From NCBI GenBank assembly GCA_964584495.1, contig CAZPAH010000047.1, positions 1 to 19,324 on the forward strand: DNA of 19,324 nt, read 5' to 3'. A program made the translations under genes and the position numbers. Every line of letters begins with the position of its first letter. Positions within the stretch are counted from its first letter, which is position 1. Under the pieces are notes generated by a model. That model searched no databases. It saw only the letters and a program-made list of their open reading frames with translations, and had not been told where the DNA came from. The DNA comes from CAZPAH01 sp964584495 (GTDB taxonomy: Bacteria > Krumholzibacteriota > Krumholzibacteriia > Krumholzibacteriales > Krumholzibacteriaceae). Positions 1-7,757 of the stretch are shown in pieces.

Positions 1-1244
1 CGCAAAGCCTGCCGGACTTGCTCGAAAGAATCGCATCGAACGCCCGCCGGCCCCTTCGCAAAAGATTCGTACAGCCGGATCAGCTCACCGCTCGTCTTCT
101 CCCAGTTATACCTGTCGAGAAAAGCCTCCCTACCCCGGGCGGACGCCTCCTGAATCAGCTCGGGGCTCCCGTGAAACTTTACGACCTTCGCCGTAAAATC
201 ATCGGGATCATCGTAGCGGAAGACGAGACCCGCCCCGGAGTCATTGATCACCCGCGCGAGCGGGCGACAGTCGCTTACTATCACCGGTTTTCCCAGCATC
301 ATGTACTGGAATATCTTGTGAGGTATCGTCGTGTCGGTGTGGGGATTCCGGGAATGCGGAACGAGACAGATGTCGCTCGCCCCTATATAGCTCCATATCC
401 TGTCGAATGTCTGCCAGCCCGTCATCTCGACCGCATCGCCGCAATCCAGCCCGGCGATCAACCTCTCGAGGTACTCCCTGTAAGGTTTGTTCCTGTCACC
501 TACGAGGAGAAGCTTCACCTCGGGAATTGCCCGGCGAAGAGAGGGCACCGCCTTTATTATCACATCGAGCCCCCTGTGGGCCGAGAACTTGCCGATATAC
601 GAAAGGACGAAACGCCCCCGGTACCTCTCGATGACAGCCGGATCGACGGGAACCTTCTCGCCTTTCCTGTGGGCCGTGTTGGGCACTACATGGATCTTCC
701 CGGTGGGGATACCGAGGGCTGCTATCCTCTCCTTCGATTCCTCGACAACGGCGATGACGGCATCGACCTCGCGTAGCACCTCGCGCTCGTACCTGCTCCA
801 CCTGGCGAAATTATAGATCGTTTTCTTCTTGAGACGGCTCGTGTACCATACCTGCAGGCCGCCGGGGAAATACTCGTGCAGATCGGCGATCACCGAAATC
901 CCCATTTTTCTTCCGACCCTCACCGCCTCCCCCGTAAGGGGAAGATCGTGGATGTGAAGGATTTCGATCTTTCTCTCCCTGGCAAAATTCTCGATCGCGG
1001 TCCTCCACAGCCGGTCCCTGAAGGTGAAATTGAAGGTGTATCTGTGGTACTTCTCCCGCAGCGGGCTCATCGAAACGCCCCGTAGGAGATTCATCCCCTC
1101 GTAGATCTCCTCTCTCGGCGCCCCTCGGGTCCCCTCAATGAGAAGATGGACCTCGTGACCCATCTCGACGAGCGTCCCCGCTTCCTTCTCCACACGTATA
1201 TCGTTGGGCGGGATGGTGGCCTGAAGAACCATTCCGATTCTCAA
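1..1244 (-). CDS. GT4-family glycosyltransferase, 3' end cut by window edge
   Basis: Reading the minus strand gives an uninterrupted frame of about 414 codons that runs off position 1. It has the two-domain pattern of GT4 retaining glycosyltransferases: an N-terminal acceptor half starting LRIGMVLQATIPPNDIRVEK, with LHIHDLPLTGEA and IADLHEYFPGG, then a donor half with FVLSYIGKFSAHRGLDV, KLLLVGDRNK, DICLVPHSRNPHTDTTIPHK and KIFQYMMLGKPVIVSDC. The E-x7-E-type nucleotide-sugar region is replaced here by the HKIFQYMMLGKPVI segment, which is common in the family. I chose the TTG at 1244-1242 because GGAG lies about 7 bases upstream and the protein then begins in the usual way; an ATG four codons later is the alternative. 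At 414 codons the protein is nearly complete. It is divergent from the rRNA methyltransferase. Donor and acceptor cannot be read; a role in lipopolysaccharide, capsule or another surface glycan is inference. Confidence 0.88.
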   Translation of the reverse strand, partial: MRIGMVLQATIPPNDIRVEKEAGTLVEMGHEVHLLIEGTRGAPREEIYEGMNLLRGVSMSPLREKYHRYTFNFTFRDRLWRTAIENFARERKIEILHIHDLPLTGEAVRVGRKMGISVIADLHEYFPGGLQVWYTSRLKKKTIYNFARWSRYEREVLREVDAVIAVVEESKERIAALGIPTGKIHVVPNTAHRKGEKVPVDPAVIERYRGRFVLSYIGKFSAHRGLDVIIKAVPSLRRAIPEVKLLLVGDRNKPYREYLERLIAGLDCGDAVEMTGWQTFDRIWSYIGASDICLVPHSRNPHTDTTIPHKIFQYMMLGKPVIVSDCRPLARVINDSGAGLVFRYDDPDDFTAKVVKFHGSPELIQEASARGREAFLDRYNWEKTSGELIRLYESFAKGPAGVRCDSFEQVRQAL

Positions 1245-1335
1245 CCGGCACTCCTTTATCTAGTTGAAGCCCGAGGGATCCGTCTCCTTCCGCCTGCGGC
1301 CGGCTTCTAGCCGAACCTGCGGGCACCGATGCTCA

Positions 1336-1364
1336 AGTATAGGGAACGGCGCCGAAAGGGTAAA
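1336..1364 (-). promoter_or_regulatory. Sigma70-type promoter for the glycosyltransferase
   Basis: On the minus strand TTTACC (1364-1359), a 17-base spacer and TATACT (1341-1336) make a good -35/-10 pair. The start point would be near 1329, giving an 85-base leader. The leader holds a small hairpin, CGGCT-AGA-AGCCG, at 1301-1313. This is pattern matching only. Confidence 0.55.
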
Positions 1365-1423
1365 GCCCAACTTTAAATATTCCGGGAGGTTCCCGGCAGA
1401 TCGGAGGCGCCGGCTCCATCTTC

Positions 1424-1454
1424 TTGACACGCGGGAGTGGATATACCTTATACT
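1424..1454 (+). promoter_or_regulatory. Promoter for the rRNA methyltransferase, probably giving a leaderless mRNA
   Basis: A perfect TTGACA (1424-1429) is followed after 19 bases by TATACT (1449-1454). With the usual distance from the -10 box, transcription would begin at or next to the ATG at 1461. No Shine-Dalgarno sequence precedes that ATG, which fits a leaderless message. The 19-base spacer is longer than ideal. Confidence 0.55.
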
Positions 1455-1460
1455 CGAAGA

Positions 1461-2609
1461 ATGGTACCTCAGGCAACGGTGGAAAAGATTGTATACGGGG
1501 GGCTCGGGCTCGCCCACCACGAGGGCAGAACCCTTTTTATCCCGTACACGGCCCCGGGGGATGTAGTCGAATTCACGGTGACCTCGGAAAAGAAGAAATG
1601 CGTATTCGCCGAGGCGGCGGGCATAATCGAACCATCTCCGCTGAGGCGCGAGCCGGAATGCCCCGTTTTCGGAAGATGCGGTGGCTGCCACCTGCTGCAT
1701 ATGGATTACCCTCACGAGATCGAGGTGAAAAAGCTCACCGTTCTGGAAAACCTTCATAGGATCGGGGGAATCGCGATCGAACCCGAGAGGATCGAGGTTT
1801 CTCCGTCCAGATTCGGCTACAGGAACCACTCGATTTTCAGGATCTCGGCCGATGGATCCCCGGGATTCGCGATGCGTGAATCCTCGACTGTGATACCCTT
1901 TCCCGAGCAGGGATGCCTCCTTCTTCCCTTCGCCGCGAGAGAGGCGATAAGAAAGCTCGATCTCTCCACCCTCGCACCCGGTGACGAGGTAAGGGTAAGG
2001 ATCGATATGTACGGCAGGCCGCACTTCTGGGGGATCGAAGGGTTCAGCGCACCCCCTGATCTCCTGGCGGAATGCGGCCCCTACAAGTTCCCCATACCCC
2101 CCGAAAGTTTCTTCCAGGTCAACGATCTCCTGAACGAAAGGTTGATGGACCTGACCGTTTCCCTACCGGTAAAAACGGCCCGCAGAATCTTGGACCTATA
2201 CTGCGGCGTCGGATTTTTCACCCTTCCGCTTTCGAGGATCGCGGGGGAAGCGGTCGGTATCGAACGCGACCGTGCGGCAGTGAAAAGCGCCGCGGCGGCC
2301 GCCAGGTTGAACAAGATCGATAACGCCTTTTTCAAGAGGGGCAGGGCCGAGAGCGAGATCTACAAAATCAGGGAAGCCGAGACGGTGGTCGCCGATCCGC
2401 CCCGCTCCGGGCTGCCCGATTCGGCCCTCAGGGGGATCCTCCGTTTAAGACCGCGCGAATTGATAATCGTTTCGTGCGAACCGCCCACCTTCGCCAGGGA
2501 CACGGCGAAACTGGCGGCGGCGGGATATATTCTCTCCAGGCTTTTCCTGGTGGATATCTTCCCCGGAACCTATCACGTGGAAACAGTCGGCCTCTTCAAG
2601 AAGGCATGA
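1461..2609 (+). CDS. rlmD: 23S rRNA (uracil-C5)-methyltransferase, RlmD/RumA (TrmA) family
   Basis: The 382-residue protein should transfer a methyl group from S-adenosylmethionine to C5 of a uridine in 23S rRNA (U1939 in the E. coli RlmD case; related enzymes act at U747 or on tRNA). It starts with a short TRAM-like beta barrel (residues 1-55). Four cysteines suited to the family's iron-sulfur cluster follow: C67, C73 and C76 in CPVFGRCGGC, and C152. The SAM-binding loop is ILDLYCGVGFFTLPLS (243-258), preceded by FFQVN. The motif DPPRSG (312-317) and the catalytic nucleophile C339 in SCEPPTFARD are intact, as is the C-terminal HVETV. I chose ATG 1461 over GTG 1437 because homologues begin near VPQATVEKIVYGG and because the -10 box at 1449-1454 would lie inside the longer reading. 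It ends 13 bases before the convergent phosphofructokinase gene. Whether it is RlmC, RlmD or a dual enzyme cannot be told. Confidence 0.93.
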   Translation: MVPQATVEKIVYGGLGLAHHEGRTLFIPYTAPGDVVEFTVTSEKKKCVFAEAAGIIEPSPLRREPECPVFGRCGGCHLLHMDYPHEIEVKKLTVLENLHRIGGIAIEPERIEVSPSRFGYRNHSIFRISADGSPGFAMRESSTVIPFPEQGCLLLPFAAREAIRKLDLSTLAPGDEVRVRIDMYGRPHFWGIEGFSAPPDLLAECGPYKFPIPPESFFQVNDLLNERLMDLTVSLPVKTARRILDLYCGVGFFTLPLSRIAGEAVGIERDRAAVKSAAAAARLNKIDNAFFKRGRAESEIYKIREAETVVADPPRSGLPDSALRGILRLRPRELIIVSCEPPTFARDTAKLAAAGYILSRLFLVDIFPGTYHVETVGLFKKA

Positions 2610-2622
2610 ACCCGGAGAGCTT

Positions 2623-3705
2623 TCAGCCGGTCTTCTCGGTCCACTCGATCTTCACGTTCAACCTGTCGGTGTCGTAATACTTGTCGACATCGACCAGGCT
2701 TGGAGATTTCTTTATCTCGCCAAGGGATACCTTTGTAAGCCTTGAATGCTGCACCGCGACCATGACCCCGGTGTCGCCGTTCTTGAGCATCTCGACCGCG
2801 TTGTGACCGAAACGTCTGCCGATCTGGCGGTCCTTCTGGGAAGGGGGCGCGCCGCGCTGCAGGTAGGCCAGCGCCGAGTATCTCGTGTGGTGGAACTCGC
2901 GCTCGAGCAGGCCCTTCAGGTAATTGCCGACGCCGCCGAGGCTGTAATGACCGAACTCGTCGAGGTTGGCGTCCTTGCGCACCTCTTCCTCCCCCACTAT
3001 GTGCGTTCCCTCGGCGACAACGATGATCTTGTATGTATGTTCGAACCCCAGCCGTTCGCTCTCCTCGAGCCTTTCGTGAAGAACGCGGGTCAGCTCCTGC
3101 ACGGAGAACGGGTATTCCGGAATAAGTATGATATCGGCGAAGGCCGCTTCCCCGCCCCTCAACGCGAGCCATCCCGCGTGGCGGCCCATCACCTCGAGAA
3201 AAAAGATCGTCTGGTGCGATTCGGCGGAATGAGCTATCCGCTCGGCCGAATCGCATATGACGTTGAGCGCCGTATCATAGCCGAGCGAGTACTCGGTGCC
3301 CGCCAGGTCGCGGTCGATCGTCTTCGGAATCCCAACCACCGGCACTCCCCTTTCCGAGAGGACCGCTCCCGCTCCGAGCGTATCATCCCCGCCTATGGCG
3401 ATGAGCGCATCGAGCTTCAACTTCTTGATGTTATCGATCACGAGCCCGGTGCGGTCGTTCGTTTCCGATACGGGATTCGTCCTGCTGCATAGGAGCTTGC
3501 TCCCTCCGAGACGGCTGTACTCGCGAATAATGCCGGGGCCGAGCTCGACCACGTGCCTGCTCGTATCCTCGACGCAGAGCGCCTCCCATCCCCGCTTCAA
3601 GCCGATGGCCTCGTAGCCGTACCTGCAGGCCCTCTCGACAACCCCCGCGATGGCGGGATTCAGCCCCGGAGCGTCCCCCCCTCCGGTCAGTACTCCGATT
3701 CTCAT
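2623..3705 (-). CDS. pfp: 6-phosphofructokinase, probably pyrophosphate-dependent type
   Basis: The 360-residue protein belongs to the PfkA superfamily, which phosphorylates fructose 6-phosphate to fructose 1,6-bisphosphate in glycolysis. Visible motifs are GVLTGGGDAPGLN (4-16), AIGGDDTLG (103-111), PKTIDRDLAGTEYSLGYDTA (127-146) and EVMGRHAGWLAL. The catalytic Asp is D131. Two positions that set the phosphoryl donor carry the pyrophosphate-type residues: Asp108 where ATP enzymes have Gly (GGDG), and Lys128 where they have Gly (PGTID). The overall pattern resembles the group III or mixed-substrate PFKs, some of which still use ATP, so the donor is not certain. TIDRD replaces the usual TIDND, an uncommon Arg. 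The start at ATG 3705-3703 has GGAGG six bases upstream; a longer reading from 3741 lacks support. It follows the thioredoxin lipoprotein by 70 bases in the same direction. Confidence 0.92.
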   Translation of the reverse strand: MRIGVLTGGGDAPGLNPAIAGVVERACRYGYEAIGLKRGWEALCVEDTSRHVVELGPGIIREYSRLGGSKLLCSRTNPVSETNDRTGLVIDNIKKLKLDALIAIGGDDTLGAGAVLSERGVPVVGIPKTIDRDLAGTEYSLGYDTALNVICDSAERIAHSAESHQTIFFLEVMGRHAGWLALRGGEAAFADIILIPEYPFSVQELTRVLHERLEESERLGFEHTYKIIVVAEGTHIVGEEEVRKDANLDEFGHYSLGGVGNYLKGLLEREFHHTRYSALAYLQRGAPPSQKDRQIGRRFGHNAVEMLKNGDTGVMVAVQHSRLTKVSLGEIKKSPSLVDVDKYYDTDRLNVKIEWTEKTG

Positions 3706-3775
3706 TAAAGTCCTCCAGCTTCGGGTCGTTTTACATCGCACTCAACAGGGGCCGCCCCCTCCGGGGCAACCCGGC

Positions 3776-4294
3776 TCAATTGCAATCCCCGCCGTTCGTT
3801 AAATACTCGGCCAGCTTGACATTCTTCTTGTAGCACTCGTTCTTCATATACTTCAGCGTCGCAAGAAACTCGTTCGCCTGCTTGAATCCGGCGATCACCG
3901 TTACAAGCTCCCCCTCGTTGTCGAGGTAGGCGAGGGAAGGATAGCCCCTGAGCTTGAAATATACCGTAAGAGAGGCCGGGGTGAACTCGTCTCCGTTGTA
4001 GAGGAGCTTTTCCTTCCTGTTCTCCGCATCGATCCTTATCGCGACGAAATTCTCGTCGAGATACTTCTTCACCGCCGGATCCGAGAAGGTCTGCCTGTCC
4101 ATGACCTTGCACCACTTGCACCAGGATGTGTAAAAATCTATTACGACAGGTTTCTTCTCCCTGCCAGCCTTCTCCATCCCCTCGTTGAACGACATCCATT
4201 CGCCGGCGGAGGGCTTCGATACTTTCTCCCCGGCGCACCCGGCAATATATATGAACGATATCACCAACGATGCTGCGATAAGCTTCTTTGACAT
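3776..4294 (-). CDS. Thioredoxin-fold lipoprotein with CKWC active site
   Basis: This 172-residue protein starts with MSKKLIAASL and a hydrophobic stretch ending in the lipobox IAGC, so Cys20 should be lipidated and the protein anchored on the outer face of the inner membrane or in the outer membrane. The rest is a thioredoxin fold of the DsbD-C-terminal/thioredoxin_7 kind: PVVIDFYTSWCKWCKVMD with the redox pair C59 and C62, followed by FVAIRIDAE and a GYPS segment giving the expected cis-proline. It probably reduces or exchanges disulfides in exported proteins; its partner is unknown. ATG 4294-4292 was chosen because a GGGAG-rich Shine-Dalgarno precedes it and the signal sequence begins there. 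It is divergent from the S9 peptidase gene, whose product also carries a thioredoxin-like domain, and lies upstream of the phosphofructokinase gene. Confidence 0.88.
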   Translation of the reverse strand: MSKKLIAASLVISFIYIAGCAGEKVSKPSAGEWMSFNEGMEKAGREKKPVVIDFYTSWCKWCKVMDRQTFSDPAVKKYLDENFVAIRIDAENRKEKLLYNGDEFTPASLTVYFKLRGYPSLAYLDNEGELVTVIAGFKQANEFLATLKYMKNECYKKNVKLAEYLTNGGDCN

Positions 4295-4540
4295 CTCTCT
4301 CTCCCTTCGATCTTGATATTCGCCCCCGCGGGCGAAAACAACGCAAGTATCGTAATATAAATAGACGGGGGTGCCGTAGTCCACTAGAACCGCCACGGAT
4401 CACTTGAAAAAACCGGCGATTGCCTGTATGATTTTATCCTTCATAGACGGCCGTTCCCCGGTGGAATAACGGGGATGGTACCTTGAAACCTTCGGATTGA
4501 CGTGCATCAGCGCACGCCAAAACAGAAAAGGGAGATGGTA
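4295..4540. other. Divergent intergenic region between the lipoprotein and S9 peptidase genes
   Basis: This 246-base region holds a strong plus-strand promoter (listed separately). On the minus side there is an AT-rich block around 4340-4365 that could hold a -10 box for the lipoprotein gene, but no convincing -35 partner. The plus-strand leader can form two small hairpins, TCCCCG/CGGGGA near 4455-4475 and CGTGC/GCACG near 4501-4516. No gene is seen. Confidence 0.5.
4404..4432 (+). promoter_or_regulatory. Sigma70-type promoter for the S9 peptidase
   Basis: TTGAAA (4404-4409), an exact 17-base spacer and TATGAT (4427-4432) match the housekeeping consensus at 10 of 12 positions. The start site would be near 4439, giving a leader of about 100 bases. 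Confidence 0.65.
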
Positions 4541-7500
4541 ATGCGTTTAAAAATAAGACTTTGCGCCGCGATACCGGCCGTGCTGCTGGCGGCCGCGATC
4601 TTGATCGCTCCTTCAGCCGCACCCTCCGCAGCGGGCGAGGAGAAGGCCGGCATCCCGGCGGGCGCCGGGGGCGGGACGGCAGCGAAGATCCATATCGATC
4701 GCTGGCTCGTTCTAGGCCCCATCCTCTCCCCCTTCCCCGCCTTCGGCGAGGAGAACGATTCCGATAACAACGCCTCTTTCCTTCTATCCTACAGTGACAT
4801 GAATCTCGACGATCTGAAGCCCGTCGAGGGGAAACGGGAAACGGTATCCTCGCTGGAGAAGCTTGCATGGAGGATCGCCGGGGCCGATTCTTCCGGAATC
4901 GCCCTTGCTCCTTCTTCGGCGCAGCCACAGGTGGCGTACGCCGCCGTATACGTCGAGCTTTCCAGATGGATGAAGATCGAGCTCGAAGCCAGATCCACCG
5001 ATCCGTTCGAGATATTCCTCGATGGGAAATCCGTCGTCAAATCGGAAAAGGGCACCTCGGGCGACAAACCGGGTGAGGATAAAAAGGGCGTGGCGGCCCT
5101 CGCAAGGGGCAAGCACCTGATGATCGCGAAGATCGTGCGGGTCCCCGGCGATTCATCCGCCGCATGGCGGTTCGATGCCTCGATAGGCGCTAAAGACGCC
5201 GTTTTCAAGACCCCGTCCGTCTCTCTCGATCCCACCGCCGGAATGACGATCGCCCAGGTTCTCGAAACGCCGCACACCGGCGATATTGAAATCTCCCCCG
5301 ACGGGACACTGGCCGCGATATCATTGAGCAGGATGACGCCGCCCGATGGAGAAAGGGAAAACTGGATCGAGATACGAAAGGTCAAGGATGGGACGCTCGT
5401 AAGGATGATCGTGGACTCGTCGATGAGGAATATCGATTGGGGACCGGTAGGCAAAAAGCTCTCCTACATGGTTTTCGGCGAAGGAGCCGGATCGATAAGG
5501 TACCTCGACCTGGAAAACAACACTACCGTGACTATCCTGGAGAAGATAAAGAACCTCGATTCGTACGACTGGTCTCCCGATGGAAGCTATATCATCTACA
5601 GCGTCACCGAGAGGCCGGAGCCGGACAAGACCGGCGTAAAGCGGCTCAGGGGTCTGGAGGACAGAACGAACTACGGCAGGAATATGACATCCCTCTACCT
5701 CTCGTCGGTGCCGGAGGGGTCGACAAGAAGGCTCACATCTGGTAAGTACAACTGCAACCTAAACGATATCCACCCCGACTGCAGGAGAATACTGATCTCG
5801 AGAAATCACGAGGACCTCTCCGACAGGCCTTACTATATAAACGAGCTTCTCGTTGTCAACCTCGACGATCAGACGACCGAGTTCCTCTGCAAGGGCCCGT
5901 GGCTCGGCAGGGCCTCATGGTCTCCCGATGGAGAGAAGATTCTCGTCACCGGAGGCCCGTCGACGTTCGGGGAAACCGGCATAGCGGTCCGGGAGGGACG
6001 AATCCCCAACGATTACGACAACCAGCTTTACATCTTCGATCCGCAGAGTAAGACAGCCCGCGCGCTTACGAAAGATTTCGACCCGGCCGTGAATGCCGCC
6101 GTATGGTGCTGGGCCGACGGATATATCTATATCACGGCATCCGAAACCGAATTCTCCAGCCTCTACCGCCTCGATCCGGCGGGCGGCTCCTTCAAGAAGA
6201 TCGATCTCGGCTTCGAGGTGATAGACAGGGGAAATATCTGCCGCACGAGCCCGGTGGCGGTATTCTCCGGATGCGGCGCCGATGAGCCGTGGCATATCTA
6301 CTCGGTCGATTTGAAGCGGTCGAAGTCGAAGATGATCGCCGACCCGGGCGAGAAGTGGTTCGAGTTTGTCAAATTGGGAAAGGTCGAGCCGTGGAGCTTC
6401 GAGGATTCGAAGGGAACGACTATCGTCGGACGGATCCACTATCCTCCCGATTTCGACCCCTCCAGGGAATATCCCTGCATAGTTTATTATTATGGCGGAA
6501 CGTCTCCGGTCGACCGCTCCTTCGGAGGCAGGTATCCTAAGAACCTGTGGGCGGCCCAGGGATACGTAGTCTACGTTCTCCAGCCGAGCGGAGCGACCGG
6601 GTTCGGACAGGAGTTCTCGAGCATCCACGTCAACGACTGGGGCAAGACGACGGCGGGGGAGATCATCGAGGCGAGCGATCCGCTGGACGACTGGTTCGCC
6701 GACTCGCCGCGNNNNNNNNNNAAATTCCTCGAAGCCCACCCCTTCGTCGATCCGGCGAGGGTCGGCTGCATAGGAGCCTCCTACGGAGGGTTCATGACGC
6801 AGCTCCTGGTTACGAAAACCGACATCTTCGCGGCGGCCGTCTCGCACGCCGGTATCAGCTCGATCGCGAGCTACTGGGGAGAGGGATACTGGGGATACAC
6901 TTACAGCTCGGTGGCATCTGCGGGAAGCTTTCCCTGGAACAGGCCGGACATCTATATAGGCCAGTCCCCCCTCTTCGCGGCGGACAAGATACATACCCCC
7001 CTACTGCTTCTCCACGGCGACAGCGACACGAACGTTCCCCCCGGTGAAAGCGAGCAGATGTATGTCGCGCTCAAGCTGCTCGGAAGGGAAGTCGAGTACC
7101 TCAAGTTCGCCGGGCAGAACCATTTCATACTCGATTACAAGAAAAGGATAGCCTGGTCCGACGCTATCGTCGGCTGGTTCGACATGTGGCTCAAGAACCA
7201 GCCGGAATGGTGGAACGAGACCTACCCTCCCCTCGAAGACGAGCCGGAGCATCCCGGCGATATAGGAGCGACCCGCATAGAGCTGGACGACGGCGAGATC
7301 GTTGTGATGGGTGAGGTCACCAGGGGAGATATCGTATCGAACATCCCGGACTGGGATACCGAATATTACGAGTTCGAACCGGACCCGGCCCTGACTGCGC
7401 AGATCGAGGACGCGGGCGTTCTCGGAGCCGAATTCACCGTCGTCATGGGCTCCTGGTGCAGCGATTCGAGAAGGGAAGTGCCCAGGCTGTGGAAGATACT

Positions 7501-7747
7501 CGAATCGGTGGGGTACCCGCTTCAGGTCGTCAGGATGTATGCCGTGGGAAGCTCGCGATTCACGGAAGATATGCCCATACCGCCGGACCTTCTCCGCTGG
7601 TCCGACGCGGTGAAGAATTATTATGGGGTCGAAAGGGTCGCAACGATCATCGTTAGCCGCGACGGTATGGAGCTCGGAAGGATCGTTGAAACTCCCAAGA
7701 CATCTCTAGAGGAGGATCTCCTCGAGATTCTGCACGGCGGCAAGTAG
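4541..7747 (+). CDS. Secreted S9 prolyl-oligopeptidase-type peptidase with C-terminal thioredoxin-like domain (contains a 10-N gap)
   Basis: The protein has about 1068 residues and is expected outside the cytoplasm. Residues 1-30 form a signal peptide. Residues about 48-225 look like a PA14/jelly-roll domain (DRWLVLGP near 53, then a FEIFLDGKSV segment). Residues about 240-600 are a beta-propeller with repeated WSPDG motifs (DWSPDGSYI, SWSPDGEKI). The alpha/beta-hydrolase peptidase begins near residue 615: nucleophile S747 in GASYGGF, D829 in HGDSDTNV and H861 in GQNHF complete the triad. From about residue 935 a thioredoxin-like domain follows, with GSWCSDSRREVP (C973-x-x-S976) and VERVATIIV. 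This last domain is extra to ordinary S9 enzymes. The start at 4541 has GGGAG six bases upstream; ATG 4535 would abut it. Ten Ns (6712-6721) fall just before the nucleophile elbow and the flanking residues look abnormal. It ends 10 bases from the convergent MFS gene. It likely cuts oligopeptides; specificity is unknown. Confidence 0.92.
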   Translation: MRLKIRLCAAIPAVLLAAAILIAPSAAPSAAGEEKAGIPAGAGGGTAAKIHIDRWLVLGPILSPFPAFGEENDSDNNASFLLSYSDMNLDDLKPVEGKRETVSSLEKLAWRIAGADSSGIALAPSSAQPQVAYAAVYVELSRWMKIELEARSTDPFEIFLDGKSVVKSEKGTSGDKPGEDKKGVAALARGKHLMIAKIVRVPGDSSAAWRFDASIGAKDAVFKTPSVSLDPTAGMTIAQVLETPHTGDIEISPDGTLAAISLSRMTPPDGERENWIEIRKVKDGTLVRMIVDSSMRNIDWGPVGKKLSYMVFGEGAGSIRYLDLENNTTVTILEKIKNLDSYDWSPDGSYIIYSVTERPEPDKTGVKRLRGLEDRTNYGRNMTSLYLSSVPEGSTRRLTSGKYNCNLNDIHPDCRRILISRNHEDLSDRPYYINELLVVNLDDQTTEFLCKGPWLGRASWSPDGEKILVTGGPSTFGETGIAVREGRIPNDYDNQLYIFDPQSKTARALTKDFDPAVNAAVWCWADGYIYITASETEFSSLYRLDPAGGSFKKIDLGFEVIDRGNICRTSPVAVFSGCGADEPWHIYSVDLKRSKSKMIADPGEKWFEFVKLGKVEPWSFEDSKGTTIVGRIHYPPDFDPSREYPCIVYYYGGTSPVDRSFGGRYPKNLWAAQGYVVYVLQPSGATGFGQEFSSIHVNDWGKTTAGEIIEASDPLDDWFADSPXXXXKFLEAHPFVDPARVGCIGASYGGFMTQLLVTKTDIFAAAVSHAGISSIASYWGEGYWGYTYSSVASAGSFPWNRPDIYIGQSPLFAADKIHTPLLLLHGDSDTNVPPGESEQMYVALKLLGREVEYLKFAGQNHFILDYKKRIAWSDAIVGWFDMWLKNQPEWWNETYPPLEDEPEHPGDIGATRIELDDGEIVVMGEVTRGDIVSNIPDWDTEYYEFEPDPALTAQIEDAGVLGAEFTVVMGSWCSDSRREVPRLWKILESVGYPLQVVRMYAVGSSRFTEDMPIPPDLLRWSDAVKNYYGVERVATIIVSRDGMELGRIVETPKTSLEEDLLEILHGGK
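6712..6721. other. Assembly gap (10 N)
   Basis: Ten consecutive Ns sit inside the catalytic domain of the S9 peptidase gene. A fixed run of ten Ns usually marks a scaffold join of unknown true length. The reading frame happens to stay open across it. Confidence 0.97.
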
Positions 7748-7757
7748 AGCCTGCCCC

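Noticed and set aside
1437..1460. GTG at 1437 as the start of the rRNA methyltransferase
   Set aside because: It has no ribosome-binding site, overlaps the promoter -10 box, and adds residues not typical of the family.
3754..3767. GCCCC/GGGGC hairpin between the lipoprotein and phosphofructokinase genes as a terminator
   Set aside because: Short stem, no T-tract, and no separate promoter seen for the phosphofructokinase gene, so readthrough is as likely.
5915..6994. Long open frame on the minus strand opposite the S9 peptidase gene (about 359 codons)
   Set aside because: It is the antisense of a strongly supported gene, is Arg-rich with no family pattern, and spans the N gap. It is a GC-driven shadow, as are those at 7621-8643, 1260-2024 and 2746-3492.
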